Positions 1 through 8,746 are shown, counted from the stretch's first letter. The stretch is 64,000 nucleotides of DNA from Azospirillum halopraeferens DSM 3675 (GCF_000429625.1 NZ_KE386927.1:423160-487159), one strand, 5' to 3'. The notes: a model not told the origin generated them from the sequence alone. Numbers and translations: made by a program.

Positions 1-60
1 AAGGGGATGGACGGCAAGTACGAGAAGTTCTTCAGCCCCAAGCCGGGCACCGGGGGCTGA
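1..60 (+). CDS. fdxA: Ferredoxin FdxA, C-terminal end only (partial)
   Basis: Last 19 codons of a gene that enters from the left edge, ending in TGA. The tail reads KYEKFFSPKPGTGG. This matches the conserved C-terminal tail of the seven-iron ferredoxin FdxA ([3Fe-4S] plus [4Fe-4S]), an electron carrier. The cluster-binding cysteines are outside the window, so the call rests on the tail and on the downstream carD, a common partner of fdxA in alphaproteobacteria. Confidence 0.7.
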   Translation, partial: KGMDGKYEKFFSPKPGTGG

Positions 61-176
61 CGCAGGCCGGCCGCGCCCGCGCCGGCGGCGGGAGCGGCCA
101 TGTTGCCATGCAGCAGGATCGGGTCGGCCATACGGCGCCGCTGCCCGGTTTTCTCGCGCCTGCACGCCGGTAACCT

Positions 177-205
177 TTGTAACTCCGGCGTAACATCGGT
201 ATACT
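177..205 (+). promoter_or_regulatory. Candidate sigma-70 promoter of carD
   Basis: TTGTAA (177-182) and TATACT (200-205) are separated by 17 bp. This is a good housekeeping spacing with a 5/6 match at -10. It lies in the 325-bp gap between fdxA and carD and would give a leader of roughly 175 nt. The rest of the gap shows no gene. Inferred from hexamers only. Confidence 0.4.
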
Positions 206-385
206 CCCGCGCCGGAGCCGGCCACAGCGCCATTGCCGGTACTCCCATCGAATGAAGGACTCCTGATTTCCCTGACCGACGCGGGGTTTCCCCCCGCGCA
301 GCGGCATGGATGTCACAGGGTCCTTTTTCGCTCCGTCCACAGGGGCGGCAAAAATGGCGTGGTCGCGAGAAGAGAGCCAACCAAG

Positions 386-886
386 ATGTCGAACAAGCTT
401 GAGTTCGAAGCCGGGGATTTCGTCGTCTATCCGGCTCACGGCGTCGGTCGAGTCGAGGGAATCGAAACCCACCACATCGCGGGCCAGGAGATTCAGCTTT
501 ACGCGATCACCTTCGAAAAAGAGCGCATGACGCTCAAGGTGCCCGTCACCAAGGCCAGGAACTCGGGTTTGCGCCGTCTCAGCACCAAGGACCGCATCAA
601 GGTCGCCCTGGAGACGCTGCAGGGCCGCTCGCGCATCCGCCGCACCATGTGGAGCCGGCGGGCCCAGGAATACGAAGCGAAGATCAACTCCGGCGATCCG
701 GTCTCCATCGCCGAGGTGGTGCGCGACCTCTACCGCGGCACCGACCAGTCCGACCAGTCCTACAGCGAGCGCCAGATCTATCAGGCGGCGCTCGAGCGTC
801 TCGCCCGCGAACTCGCGGCGGTCGAGAAGATCGACGAGCTGAAGGCCACCGAGCGTCTGGAACAGGTCCTGAAGAAGGCCGCCTGA
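386..886 (+). CDS. carD: CarD family RNA polymerase-binding transcriptional regulator
   Basis: A 166-residue protein of the CarD/CdnL family. These proteins bind the RNA polymerase beta subunit and stabilise open promoter complexes, often at rRNA and stress genes. The N-terminal Tudor-like RNAP-interaction domain covers about residues 4-65 (FEAGDFVVYPAHGVGRVEGI is the family hallmark). The rest is a helical DNA-contacting domain rich in Arg and Glu. The ATG at 386 is chosen because the family starts just before the FxxGDxVVYPxHG motif; the frame stays open upstream but that stretch has no family character. A strong hairpin terminator follows, so carD is probably monocistronic. Confidence 0.93.
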   Translation: MSNKLEFEAGDFVVYPAHGVGRVEGIETHHIAGQEIQLYAITFEKERMTLKVPVTKARNSGLRRLSTKDRIKVALETLQGRSRIRRTMWSRRAQEYEAKINSGDPVSIAEVVRDLYRGTDQSDQSYSERQIYQAALERLARELAAVEKIDELKATERLEQVLKKAA

Positions 887-916
887 TCCGGCGACGGGGT
901 TCGGCTACGGAACGGG

Positions 917-942
917 GGCGGCGCCGCGGCGCCGCCCTTTTC
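917..942 (+). terminator. Rho-independent terminator of carD
   Basis: Perfect 10-bp stem GGGCGGCGCC (917-926) / GGCGCCGCCC (929-938) with a minimal loop, followed directly by TTTT. It starts 30 bp after the carD stop. Confidence 0.8.
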
Positions 943-1129
943 GTTTGCGCTCCCGGCCGGCTCCGGCGCGGGGAGGGCGGGAGACATTGACCGGCATTTG
1001 TGGTTTTCGCCTTTCCTCCCCGCCGCCCGCCGCATACACTTGCCCCCGCCGCCCGCCATCAGCCGACGAGTCACGCCGCCCGCACCGTCCACAGCCCGAC
1101 CCGCTCCCCTCCCCATATCCGACCCGCCG

Positions 1130-1963
1130 ATGTCCGACCCGCAGAAGCCCGACAAGCAGAAATTCGCCGATCTCGGGCGGCCGCGGCGCATCTGGGCCGT
1201 CGGTGCGGTCCACGCGGAAGCCGGGCGTCTGGCGGCGGTGCACGCGGCCATCGCGGCGGAGTTCCGGCCGGGCGACCGGCTCGTCTATCTCGGCAATCTG
1301 ATCGGCCGCGGCGAGGCGGTGCTGGACACCCTGGACGAGGTGCTGGGTTTCCGCCGCACCCTGCTGGCGCGGCGCGGCATGGCGGCGACCGACATCGTCT
1401 ATCTGCGCGGCGGCCAGGAAGAGATGTGGCAGAAGCTGCTGCAGCTCCACTTCGCCCCCAACCCGCGCGAGGTGCTGGACTGGATGATGCGCCAGGGGCT
1501 GGCTCCCACGCTCGCGGCCTACGGCGGCACGGTCGAGCAGGGCATGGCGGCGGCACGCGGCGGCACCGTGGCGCTGGGCCGCTGGACCGCGTCCCTGCGC
1601 AACGCCATGCAAGGGCGTGACGGCCACGCCACCCTGTTCAGCGCCCTGCGGCGGGCCGCCTACACCGGCAGCCCGGAGGCGCCGGAACCCGGCGGCGTGC
1701 TGCTGGTCAACGCCGGCATCGACCCGTCCCGGCCGTTCGGCCACCAGGGCGACAGCTTCTGGTGGGGGGCCCACGGCTTCGCCCGCATCGACGCGCCCTA
1801 CGGCGGCTTCGCCCGGGTGGTGCGCGGCTACGACCCCGCCGGCCAGGGCGTGCGGATCGGCGACGTCACCGCCACCCTGGACGGCGGCTGCGGGTCCGGC
1901 GGGCCGCTGGTCTGCGGCCTGATCGCCCCGACGGGCGAGGTCCTGGAGCTGTTCCAGGCGTAA
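1130..1963 (+). CDS. Metallophosphoesterase-fold protein with degenerate active site
   Basis: A 277-residue soluble protein whose motif order follows the PPP/calcineurin-type phosphoesterases, but the metal ligands are replaced. The family GDxHG is GAVHAEAG here (about residues 23-30). GDxxDRG is GNLIGRG (about 56-62). GNHE is GGQEE. The later HAG(L/I)D box is NAGID, and the second histidine box (VVHGHTP in the family) reads VVRGYDP. The C-terminal glycine-rich strand (LDGGCGSGGPLVCGLI) is kept. Phosphatase activity is therefore unlikely, and a binding or regulatory role is more plausible. The ATG at 1130 is chosen at a short polar N-terminus. It sits alone between carD and rpoH. Family assignment is fairly sure; function is unknown. 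Confidence 0.7.
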   Translation: MSDPQKPDKQKFADLGRPRRIWAVGAVHAEAGRLAAVHAAIAAEFRPGDRLVYLGNLIGRGEAVLDTLDEVLGFRRTLLARRGMAATDIVYLRGGQEEMWQKLLQLHFAPNPREVLDWMMRQGLAPTLAAYGGTVEQGMAAARGGTVALGRWTASLRNAMQGRDGHATLFSALRRAAYTGSPEAPEPGGVLLVNAGIDPSRPFGHQGDSFWWGAHGFARIDAPYGGFARVVRGYDPAGQGVRIGDVTATLDGGCGSGGPLVCGLIAPTGEVLELFQA

Positions 1964-1976
1964 GCCCGGCGGGGGG

Positions 1977-2004
1977 CTTGACGCCGCCGACCCCGCGGTT
2001 ATCT
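1977..2004 (+). promoter_or_regulatory. Candidate sigma-32 (RpoH-type) promoter upstream of rpoH
   Basis: CTTG (1977-1980), a 17-bp spacer, then GTTATCT (1998-2004). The alphaproteobacterial heat-shock consensus is roughly CTTG-N17-CYTATNT, so only the first -10 base differs. It lies 244 bp upstream of the rpoH start. This would make rpoH autoregulated, as known in Caulobacter. A dyad CCGCGGC (2082-2088) / GCCGCGG (2100-2106) follows in the leader. Confidence 0.45.
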
Positions 2005-2247
2005 CAAGGGCGGAGAACCGGGCGTACCGTCCTTCCGCCGTCCGTCTGCGGTCCCCCGGCCTCCTCATCCTTTCGTCCCATCCGCGGCGTTTTCACGCAG
2101 CCGCGGTGATCCGCCATCCCGTCCGCTGCGTAAAAGGATGCAACGGGGTGGATGACCGGCTGTTGTGTTGACGTCGGTGCGCAATTCGGGGGTGCGACGA
2201 CCGGCGGACCAAGCGCGGCCTGGAGACGGGAAGGAAGGGACAAGCCG

Positions 2248-3132
2248 ATGGCCTATATCGATGATCCGGAGACACAGCGCGCGAACCTGAGTTTCATCAA
2301 GGCGTCGATGCGCGAGCCGCTGCTGTCGCGCGACCATGAGTTCGACCTGGCGCGCAAGTGGCGCGACGACGGCGACGAACGGTCGCTGCACACGCTGGTG
2401 CGCGCCTACACCCGCCTGGTCGTCGCTACCGCCGCACGCTTCCGCAACTACGGCCTGCCCATGGGCGACCTCGTCCAGGAGGGCAACGTCGGCCTGATGC
2501 AGGCGGCCAGCCGCTTCGAGCCCGACCGCGACGTCCGCTTCTCCACCTACGCCGCCTGGTGGATCCGGTCGGCCATGCAGGACTACATCCTGCGCAACTG
2601 GTCGATCGTGCGCACCGGCACGACCGCGGCGCAGAAGTCGCTGTTCTTCAACCTGCGCCGCCTGCGCGCCCGCATCGAAGGGGCCGGCAGCGGCGGCCTG
2701 ACCCGCGAGGGGCGGGAGTGGATCGCCGGCGAGCTGCGCGTCGACGTGACCGAGGTGGAGGCGATGGAGATGCGCCTGTCGGCCGCCGACCAGTCGCTGA
2801 ACGCCCCGGTCGCCGACGGCTCCGACGACGACTGGCAGGACTTCCTGGCCGACCAGCGGCCGAGCCCCGAGGACGTGGTGATCGGCATGCGCGACGCCGG
2901 CACCCGGTCCCGCTGGCTGGCCGAGGCGCTGGGCGAGCTGTCGCCGCGCGAGCGCACCATCATCGAGGAGCGCCGCCTGCGCGAAGAGGGCGCCACCCTG
3001 GAGGAGCTGGGCCGTGAACTGGGCGTCAGCAAGGAGCGGGTGCGCCAGCTCGAGCACCGCGCCCTGATGAAGCTGCGCCAGTCCATGCTGAAGCGGGTGG
3101 AGGGCTACACCGACCTGCTCGCCGACGCGTGA
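2248..3132 (+). CDS. rpoH: RNA polymerase heat-shock sigma factor RpoH (sigma-32)
   Basis: A 294-residue group 3 sigma-70 family factor directing RNA polymerase to heat-shock promoters. Region 2 is clear (GDLVQEGNVGLMQAASRFEP, then RFSTYAAWWIRSAMQDYILRN). The RpoH-specific box follows (QKSLFFNLRRLR, about residue 130). Region 4 ends the protein with the helix-turn-helix TLEELGRELGVSKERVRQLE. The ATG at 2248 is preceded by AAGGAAGGGA, a strong ribosome binding site; the frame is open upstream but without family similarity. Alphaproteobacteria often carry several rpoH copies, so this may be one of two or more paralogues. Confidence 0.95.
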   Translation: MAYIDDPETQRANLSFIKASMREPLLSRDHEFDLARKWRDDGDERSLHTLVRAYTRLVVATAARFRNYGLPMGDLVQEGNVGLMQAASRFEPDRDVRFSTYAAWWIRSAMQDYILRNWSIVRTGTTAAQKSLFFNLRRLRARIEGAGSGGLTREGREWIAGELRVDVTEVEAMEMRLSAADQSLNAPVADGSDDDWQDFLADQRPSPEDVVIGMRDAGTRSRWLAEALGELSPRERTIIEERRLREEGATLEELGRELGVSKERVRQLEHRALMKLRQSMLKRVEGYTDLLADA

Positions 3133-3176
3133 GCCGCCCTTCCCGCTCCCGTCGCTCCTCACCCACCCTTGCTCGA

Positions 3177-3217
3177 CCGCCGCGGCGGCCCTGACGGCCC
3201 CGCGGCGGTTGCTTTTT
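3177..3217 (+). terminator. Rho-independent terminator of rpoH
   Basis: Stem CCGCCGCGGCGGCC (3177-3190) pairs with GGCCCCGCGGCGG (3196-3208) with one internal imperfection, followed by TTGCTTTTT. It lies between convergent rpoH and the IlvD/Edd gene. The T-run is on the rpoH side. Confidence 0.75.
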
Positions 3218-3287
3218 CCGGACGTCGGGCGCCGGACGTTTAAGATCATTCATATGATCCTGGATGTCCGGCGTGTCCGTATCCCCG

Positions 3288-5444
3288 TCAGCCCCGTGCC
3301 CGCCAGTCCCGCGTGGCGCGGCGGTCCACCGTCAGGGGGACGACGCCGCGGGCGGCGTCGCTGACCAGGTCCATGACGTTGCAGGCGGCGATGTCGAGAA
3401 GGCGGTGCTCCATGCGGGCGTGGCGCTCCGCCTGCAACGCCCGGCGGACGGGGTCGGCCAGCGGGTCCACCGGCTCCTCCCGGCCGGCCAGGAAGGCGGC
3501 GCGGTCCAGCAGGTCGATGCGGCGCTGCGACAGGCGCAGGCGCAGCAGGTCGCCGTCGCGCAGCGCGCCGATGCCGCCGCCGGCGTAGGCTTCCGGCGTA
3601 ACGTGGCCGATGCAGGCCCCCTTGGTCACACCGGAATAGCGCCCGTCGGTCATCAGGATCGACGACGCCTCCAGCAGGCGGTGGTGGCGCAGGTTCTGGG
3701 AGGGGGAGAACATCTCCGGCATGCCGTAGGCCATGGGTCCCTGGCCGGCGATGATGAAGGCGAAGGACAGGGCGTTGCCGGCCAGCAGCGACCGGAAGTC
3801 GCCGGGCGTGCCGCCGTTGCGGGCGACCACGGCGGCGATCAGCGCCTCGTCCACCCCCCCGGTGGCGCGCAGCCGGTCGACCAGGTCGGCGGCGGCGAAG
3901 TCGGCGTTGCAGACGTGCTCGTTCTCGTAATAGCGCACCACGAAGATATGATCATCGAAGTGAGCGTATTGCGCATCCGTCATGCCCGAGACCTTGACGA
4001 CGCAGCTTTCGAAGAAGCTGCCCCCCAGCACCTCGACGCCGGAGCGGCGGCGCACCGGCGTGGTGCGGATCACCGCCGCCTCGCCCAGGGCGGGGTCGAC
4101 GGGGGTGGTCAGGCCGGCGGTGCGCTCGCCCCAGGTGGTGCCGGTCACCGTCGGCGCGTCCAGGTCCATGGGAACGCCGAGGTCGGTGAGCACGCGGTAG
4201 AGGCTTTCCATGCCGCGGTGGTGTCCGGCCAGGAACTGCTGCGCCAGCACGAAGGTGTCGCGGTTCTCGGTCAGGCTGTGGGCGAACACCTCCGGCACCG
4301 GGGTGGCGTCGCGGATGGCACGGTAGTCGTCGATGGTCACGTCATAGCCGGCGTGGCGCATGATGCAGGGCAGGTGCAGCAGCATGTTGCTGGACGAGCC
4401 CGTGGCGTTGTGGATGCGCACCACGTTGGCGAAGTTGGCCCGCAGCAGCGCGCACAGGCTGAACTCCGGCCGGTTGATCAGGGCGAACAGCCGATCGACG
4501 CCGCTCGCTACCGCGTCGGCGCCGGCCAGGCCGGTCAGCAGCTCCAGCTCCGGCGGGGTCAGGCCGAAGGCGGCCAGCATGGTGCGCGAGGAGTTGCCGG
4601 TGCCGTTGAAGGCGCAGATGCCGCCGTGGTGGTCGCAGGTGTGCTCCGCCAGGGCATTGAGCAGGCGGCGCTCCGTCGCGGCGTCCACCAGGCCGAGATT
4701 GCGCGCCCGCGCGAGCTGGCCGGCGAACGCCTCGTCGGAGGAGCATTGCAGGATGTACTTCAGGTTCCCGTCGATGTCGTCGCCCAGGTCGCCGTGGCCG
4801 GCGGCGCGGGCGCGGGCGGCCAGACCGGCCAGCTCGTCGCGTACCGCATCGGGGATGCGGCCGCCCTTCAGTACGTGCTCGGGCGCGAACACCGCCCACA
4901 CCGGCGCCCGGTCGCCGCGGTGGCGCCGCGCCACCTCGGCGGCGGCGAGGCCGGAGAGGATGGCGCTGGGGCTCTTGTCGCAGCCTGCCAGCACGTAGGC
5001 GGCGTGGTAGCTGTGCCCCTCGAAGGTGATGTTGACCGCCCGCGCGGTGTCGTTGCGCGAGGCGAGGCTGTAGCTCTGGCCGATGTTGTTCTGCGCCGTG
5101 CCGTCGCAGATGACGGGCACGGCGAAGGCGAAGGGAACGCCGCCGTTGCGCCAGATCCGCGCCGCCGCCATCAGGGTGTGCGGGCGGTCCAGCAGGTGGG
5201 CGGGGTGGTCGGGCGGGCCGGCGATGATGGCGATGCGCGGCCGGTTGGCCACCAGCCGCTCCACCACCTCGGCCATGGTCACCGGGCCCGGCAGGGCAAG
5301 CGGGCCGCCGGACGGCAGTTCCCGCGCCGCGTCCGCCAGCAGGCGCACCACCGTGATGGGCTGGTTGGCCAGCCCCTGGATGCAGTCGCGGTAGGGGTTC
5401 GCGGCCTCCGCGACGGTGACGGGATCGGCCGGCATGTTCACCAT
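3288..5444 (-). CDS. IlvD/Edd family dehydratase (sugar-acid or dihydroxy-acid dehydratase)
   Basis: A 718-residue Fe-S dehydratase of the IlvD/Edd family, which removes water from aldonic or dihydroxy acids. Candidate cluster ligands are C113 (VICDGTAQ), C155 (AGCDKS, the family GCDK box) and the cysteines of TCDHHGGICAFNGTGNSS. The C-terminal active-site loop reads GRYSGVTKGACIGHVTPEA. It is longer than IlvD (about 560-610) and nearer to the XylD/YjhG aldonate branch. It is last in the sugar-acid operon and its start overlaps the dgoD stop by 7 bp (an ATG at 5435 is also possible). The substrate is inferred to be an aldonate; branched-chain amino acid synthesis is less likely given the neighbours. 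Confidence 0.82.
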   Translation of the reverse strand: MVNMPADPVTVAEAANPYRDCIQGLANQPITVVRLLADAARELPSGGPLALPGPVTMAEVVERLVANRPRIAIIAGPPDHPAHLLDRPHTLMAAARIWRNGGVPFAFAVPVICDGTAQNNIGQSYSLASRNDTARAVNITFEGHSYHAAYVLAGCDKSPSAILSGLAAAEVARRHRGDRAPVWAVFAPEHVLKGGRIPDAVRDELAGLAARARAAGHGDLGDDIDGNLKYILQCSSDEAFAGQLARARNLGLVDAATERRLLNALAEHTCDHHGGICAFNGTGNSSRTMLAAFGLTPPELELLTGLAGADAVASGVDRLFALINRPEFSLCALLRANFANVVRIHNATGSSSNMLLHLPCIMRHAGYDVTIDDYRAIRDATPVPEVFAHSLTENRDTFVLAQQFLAGHHRGMESLYRVLTDLGVPMDLDAPTVTGTTWGERTAGLTTPVDPALGEAAVIRTTPVRRRSGVEVLGGSFFESCVVKVSGMTDAQYAHFDDHIFVVRYYENEHVCNADFAAADLVDRLRATGGVDEALIAAVVARNGGTPGDFRSLLAGNALSFAFIIAGQGPMAYGMPEMFSPSQNLRHHRLLEASSILMTDGRYSGVTKGACIGHVTPEAYAGGGIGALRDGDLLRLRLSQRRIDLLDRAAFLAGREEPVDPLADPVRRALQAERHARMEHRLLDIAACNVMDLVSDAARGVVPLTVDRRATRDWRARG

Positions 5445-6586
5445 TCCGCGACGCTCCCGTCCTCGTGGCGCCACACCGGGTTGCGCCAGCGATGGCCCTC
5501 GCGCGCCCGCTCGATCACGAACTCCTCGTTGATCTCCACCCCCAGGCCGGGGCGGTCGGGGATCGCCATGTAGCCGTCGACGATGGCCAGCGGGGCGGGG
5601 TCCACCAGATAGTCAAGGACGTCGTTGCCCCGGTTGTAGTGGATGCCCATGCTCTGTTCCTGGATGAACGCGTTGTGCGACACCGCGTCGATCTGCATCG
5701 AGGCGGCCAGGGCCAGCGGACCCAGCGGGCAATGGGGGGCCAACGCGACGTCGTAGGTCTCGGCCAGGGTGGCGATCTTGCGCCCCTCGGTCAGGCCGCC
5801 GCAGTGGGACAGGTCGGGCTGCACGATGTCGACGCAGCGCGCCTCCAGAACCGGGCGGAAGTCGGAGCGGCTGAACATCCGCTCCCCCGTGGCGATGGGA
5901 TAGCCGAGGCCGGCGGTGATCTGGGGCAGGCAGTGCAGGTGCTCGGGCAGCACCGGCTCCTCGACGAACAGGGGGTGGAAGGGCTCCAGCTCGCGCAGCA
6001 GCACCTTGGCCATGGGGCGGTGGACGCGGCCGTGGAAGTCGACGGCGATGCCCACGTGCGGCCCCACCGCCTGACGCGCCTCGGCGAGGCGGGCGACGGC
6101 CTCCTCCACCTTGGCGTGGCTGTCGACGATCTGCATCTCCGGCGTGCCGTTCATCTTGAAGGCGGTGAAGCCCTTCGCCACCACCTCGCGGGCGTGGCGG
6201 GCCACGTCGGCCGGGCGGTCGCCGCCGATCCAGCAGTACATGCGCATGCGGTCGCGCACCCGCCCGCCCATCAGCTCGTGCACCGGCACGCCCAGCGCCT
6301 TGCCCTTGATGTCCCACAGGGCCTGATCGATGCCGGCGATGGCGCTCATCAGGATGGGGCCGCCGCGGTAGAAGCCGCCGCGGTAGAGGACCTGCCAGAT
6401 GTCCTCGATGCGGCGCGGGTCGCGGCCCACCAGATGGTCGGCCAGTTCGTGCACCGCCGCCTCGACGGTGGCGGCGCGGCCTTCGATCACCGGCTCGCCC
6501 CAGCCGGCGACGCCCTCGTCGGTCTCGATCTTCAGGAACAGCCAGCGCGGCGGCACCTGCCACGTCGTCAGCTTGGTGATCTTCAT
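5438..6586 (-). CDS. dgoD: D-galactonate dehydratase
   Basis: Converts D-galactonate to 2-keto-3-deoxy-D-galactonate (De Ley-Doudoroff pathway). It belongs to the enolase superfamily, mandelate racemase branch. The 382 residues match the length of E. coli DgoD and align from MKITKLTTWQVPPRW to the final WRHEDGSVAEW. Metal and catalytic residues are visible: D183 and H185 in VDFHGRV, then the glutamates of FVEEPV and ATGERMFSR, and the histidine of APHCPLGP. It lies between the TRAP transporter and the IlvD/Edd dehydratase in one leftward operon. No KDGal kinase or aldolase is in the window. Confidence 0.93.
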   Translation of the reverse strand: MKITKLTTWQVPPRWLFLKIETDEGVAGWGEPVIEGRAATVEAAVHELADHLVGRDPRRIEDIWQVLYRGGFYRGGPILMSAIAGIDQALWDIKGKALGVPVHELMGGRVRDRMRMYCWIGGDRPADVARHAREVVAKGFTAFKMNGTPEMQIVDSHAKVEEAVARLAEARQAVGPHVGIAVDFHGRVHRPMAKVLLRELEPFHPLFVEEPVLPEHLHCLPQITAGLGYPIATGERMFSRSDFRPVLEARCVDIVQPDLSHCGGLTEGRKIATLAETYDVALAPHCPLGPLALAASMQIDAVSHNAFIQEQSMGIHYNRGNDVLDYLVDPAPLAIVDGYMAIPDRPGLGVEINEEFVIERAREGHRWRNPVWRHEDGSVAEW

Positions 6587-6629
6587 GGTTCGCAGAACTC
6601 CTCTCGATGTCGCCGTTGCGCGAACCGGT

Positions 6630-7958
6630 CTATCGGATGGGCCACAGGGCGATGGACGGGTAGAACAGGATCGCCGCCAGGACGATGAGCTGGATGACGA
6701 TGAAGGGAAGCACGGCGGCGTAGATGTGCTTCAGCGTGATCTCCGGCGGCGCCACGCCCTTCAGGTAGAAGGCGGCCGGGCCGAAGGGCGGGCTGAGGAA
6801 GCTGACCTGCATGTTCACGGCGAACAGGATGCCGAACCAGATGGGGTCGTAGCCCAGCTTGACGACGATCGGCACGAAGATGGGCAGGGCCAGCATGGCG
6901 ATGCCGATCCAGTCCAGGAACAGGCCGAGGACCAGCAGGATCAGCATCATCACCATGATGATGTAGACCGGCTCCGCGTCGATGCCGAGGATGGTGTTGG
7001 ACACGAAGGCGTTGCCGCCCATCAGGTTGTAGACGCCCACCAGGGCCGCGGCGCCGATGCCGATCCAGATGATCATGCCGCAGGTGTTGATGGTCTGGAT
7101 CACCGATTCCTGCACCAGGCGGAAGGTGAGTTCCCGGCGCACCACGATGGCCATGAAGACGCCCAGCACGCCCATCGCCGCCGCTTCGGTCACCGACGCC
7201 ACGCCACCGTAGATGGTGCCCAGCACCAGGAAGGCGATCATGCCCGGCAGAACGATGGCGCGCAGGGCCCGCAGCTTCTCCGACCACGGCAGGTTGGCCT
7301 CCTCCTTCGACAGGGGCGGTCCCAGCTCGGGGTTGCGGATCGTGCGGAACAGCACGTAGGCCATGTAGGAGAACATCAGGATGACCGCCGGCGTGATCGC
7401 CGCGGTGAACAGGTCGGCGATGGAGACGCTGGCGATCAGGCCGTAGATGATCAGCACGATGGAGGGCGGCATCATGGTGCCGAGCGAGCCGCCCGCGCAC
7501 ACCACGCCGATGGAGATGTTGCGGTCGTATCCCAGGCGCAGCATCTGCGGCAGGGCCAGCATGCCCAGCAGCACGATCTCGCCGCCGATGATGCCGGACA
7601 TGGCGGCCAGGAAGAAGGCGACCACCAGCGTCTGCACCGCCACGCCGCCGGGCACCCGCCCGGCCAGCATGCGCATGCCGTTGAACAGGTCGCGCGCGAT
7701 GCCGGAGCGGTCCAGCAGCGAGGCCATGAACACGAACATCGGCACGGCGACCAGCGAGTATTCGGTGATGAAGCCGTAGACCCGCGCCGTCACCAGCGGC
7801 AGCGCCATCGGCCCGAACCAGCCGAAGGTGAAGACCAGCGCCACCAGCCCGGTGACGAAGGCGAGCGGCAGTCCGGTGAGCAGCAGGCCGAAGATGCTGC
7901 CGACGAGGACGTAGGTCCCCCACTCGATGCCCATGGCGGAAAAGCCGAGATTCATCAT
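6630..7958 (-). CDS. dctM: TRAP transporter large permease DctM
   Basis: A 442-residue polytopic membrane protein, the ion-coupled translocation subunit of a tripartite ATP-independent periplasmic transporter. Many hydrophobic segments are visible (for example YVLVGSIFGLLLTGLPLAFV and the IVLPGMIAFLVLGTIYGGVAS region). Family motifs include VPMFVFMASLLDRSGIARDLF and GGSLGTMMPPS. The ATG at 7958 follows the dctQ stop by 4 bp, so translation is probably coupled. By context it carries a sugar acid such as galactonate. Confidence 0.93.
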   Translation of the reverse strand: MMNLGFSAMGIEWGTYVLVGSIFGLLLTGLPLAFVTGLVALVFTFGWFGPMALPLVTARVYGFITEYSLVAVPMFVFMASLLDRSGIARDLFNGMRMLAGRVPGGVAVQTLVVAFFLAAMSGIIGGEIVLLGMLALPQMLRLGYDRNISIGVVCAGGSLGTMMPPSIVLIIYGLIASVSIADLFTAAITPAVILMFSYMAYVLFRTIRNPELGPPLSKEEANLPWSEKLRALRAIVLPGMIAFLVLGTIYGGVASVTEAAAMGVLGVFMAIVVRRELTFRLVQESVIQTINTCGMIIWIGIGAAALVGVYNLMGGNAFVSNTILGIDAEPVYIIMVMMLILLVLGLFLDWIGIAMLALPIFVPIVVKLGYDPIWFGILFAVNMQVSFLSPPFGPAAFYLKGVAPPEITLKHIYAAVLPFIVIQLIVLAAILFYPSIALWPIR

Positions 7959-7962
7959 GGCA

Positions 7963-8607
7963 TCAGCCCTCCTTCGGGGCGGCGCCGGGGGCGGAGCCGT
8001 CATAGCCGCGCCCGCGCAGGGCTTGCACCAGATGGATCAGCGTCTGCACCAGCATGATGGCGACGGACAGCAGGATCATGATCTTGATCCAGGCCGGGAA
8101 CGGCGGGTTCCACGAGGTGCCGGAGCGTTCAAGCTGGATGGCGCCGGTGGGCGCGTGGGTGGCTGTGTAGACCATCGACCAGGCGGCGAAGGTCATGCCG
8201 GCCAGGAAGACGACGGTGATGACGGAGTTCACCACGTCGAGCCAGCGCCGCGCCCGCGGCGGCACGGCGTCGTAGATCAGCCGCACGCGGATGTGCTTGT
8301 CGCGCGCCAGGGCGATGGGACCGCCGAGCGCGAAGATGATGGCGATGAGGAAGACGGTGGTCTCGTGCACCCACGACGTCGGGCTGTCGAGGAGGTAGCG
8401 CATGCCGACCTCGTAGACGCTGACGACGGCGGCGACGAGCACCAGCCAGGCCACCACCCGGCCGCCCTCGGCGATGACGGCGTCGAGCGTGCTGCGGATG
8501 TGGCCGTCCCGGCCGTTGGGGACGAGCGGCTGCTGGCCGGCGTCGGTGTCGGACAGCGCCGCGAGTGCGGGGCTGCCGCGGGGTGGGATGCGGGGGTCGG
8601 TGGTCAT
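7963..8607 (-). CDS. dctQ: TRAP transporter small permease DctQ
   Basis: A 214-residue protein with four predicted membrane helices (VVAWLVLVAAVVSVYEVGMR; TTVFLIAIIFALGGPIAL; NSVITVVFLAGMTFAAW; KIMILLSVAIMLVQTLI). The typical DctQ box (SWVHETTVFLIAIIFALGGP...RDKHIRVRLIYD) lies around the second helix. The N-terminus before the first helix is unusually long, about 55 residues and polar. It partners DctM and DctP and sits directly upstream of dctM. Confidence 0.9.
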   Translation of the reverse strand: MTTDPRIPPRGSPALAALSDTDAGQQPLVPNGRDGHIRSTLDAVIAEGGRVVAWLVLVAAVVSVYEVGMRYLLDSPTSWVHETTVFLIAIIFALGGPIALARDKHIRVRLIYDAVPPRARRWLDVVNSVITVVFLAGMTFAAWSMVYTATHAPTGAIQLERSGTSWNPPFPAWIKIMILLSVAIMLVQTLIHLVQALRGRGYDGSAPGAAPKEG

Positions 8608-8704
8608 GGCGCGATAGCCCTCGTGCGGCGCGCCGGACTCCACCCGATGGGGGACCGTCGATGCGCCGTGCTCGCAATGCCGTGCAACGGGGAAACGAAG
8701 GGGA

Positions 8705-8741
8705 GCGGGGCGGCGGTGCCGTCGGCCGGCCGCCGCCCCGC
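8705..8741 (-). promoter_or_regulatory. Intergenic hairpin between dctP and dctQ
   Basis: Perfect 12-bp arms GCGGGGCGGCGG (8705-8716) and CCGCCGCCCCGC (8730-8741) start 5 bp after the dctP stop and have no following T-run. Such 3' hairpins often protect the transcript of the abundant binding protein or reduce read-through into the membrane subunits. Confidence 0.6.
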
Positions 8742-8746
8742 CGCGA

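Noticed and set aside
3244..3259. Dyad GATCAT/ATGATC near the end of the IlvD/Edd gene
   Set aside because: It is short, lies at the 3' side of two convergent genes, and has no promoter next to it; probably chance in a small A+T-rich patch.
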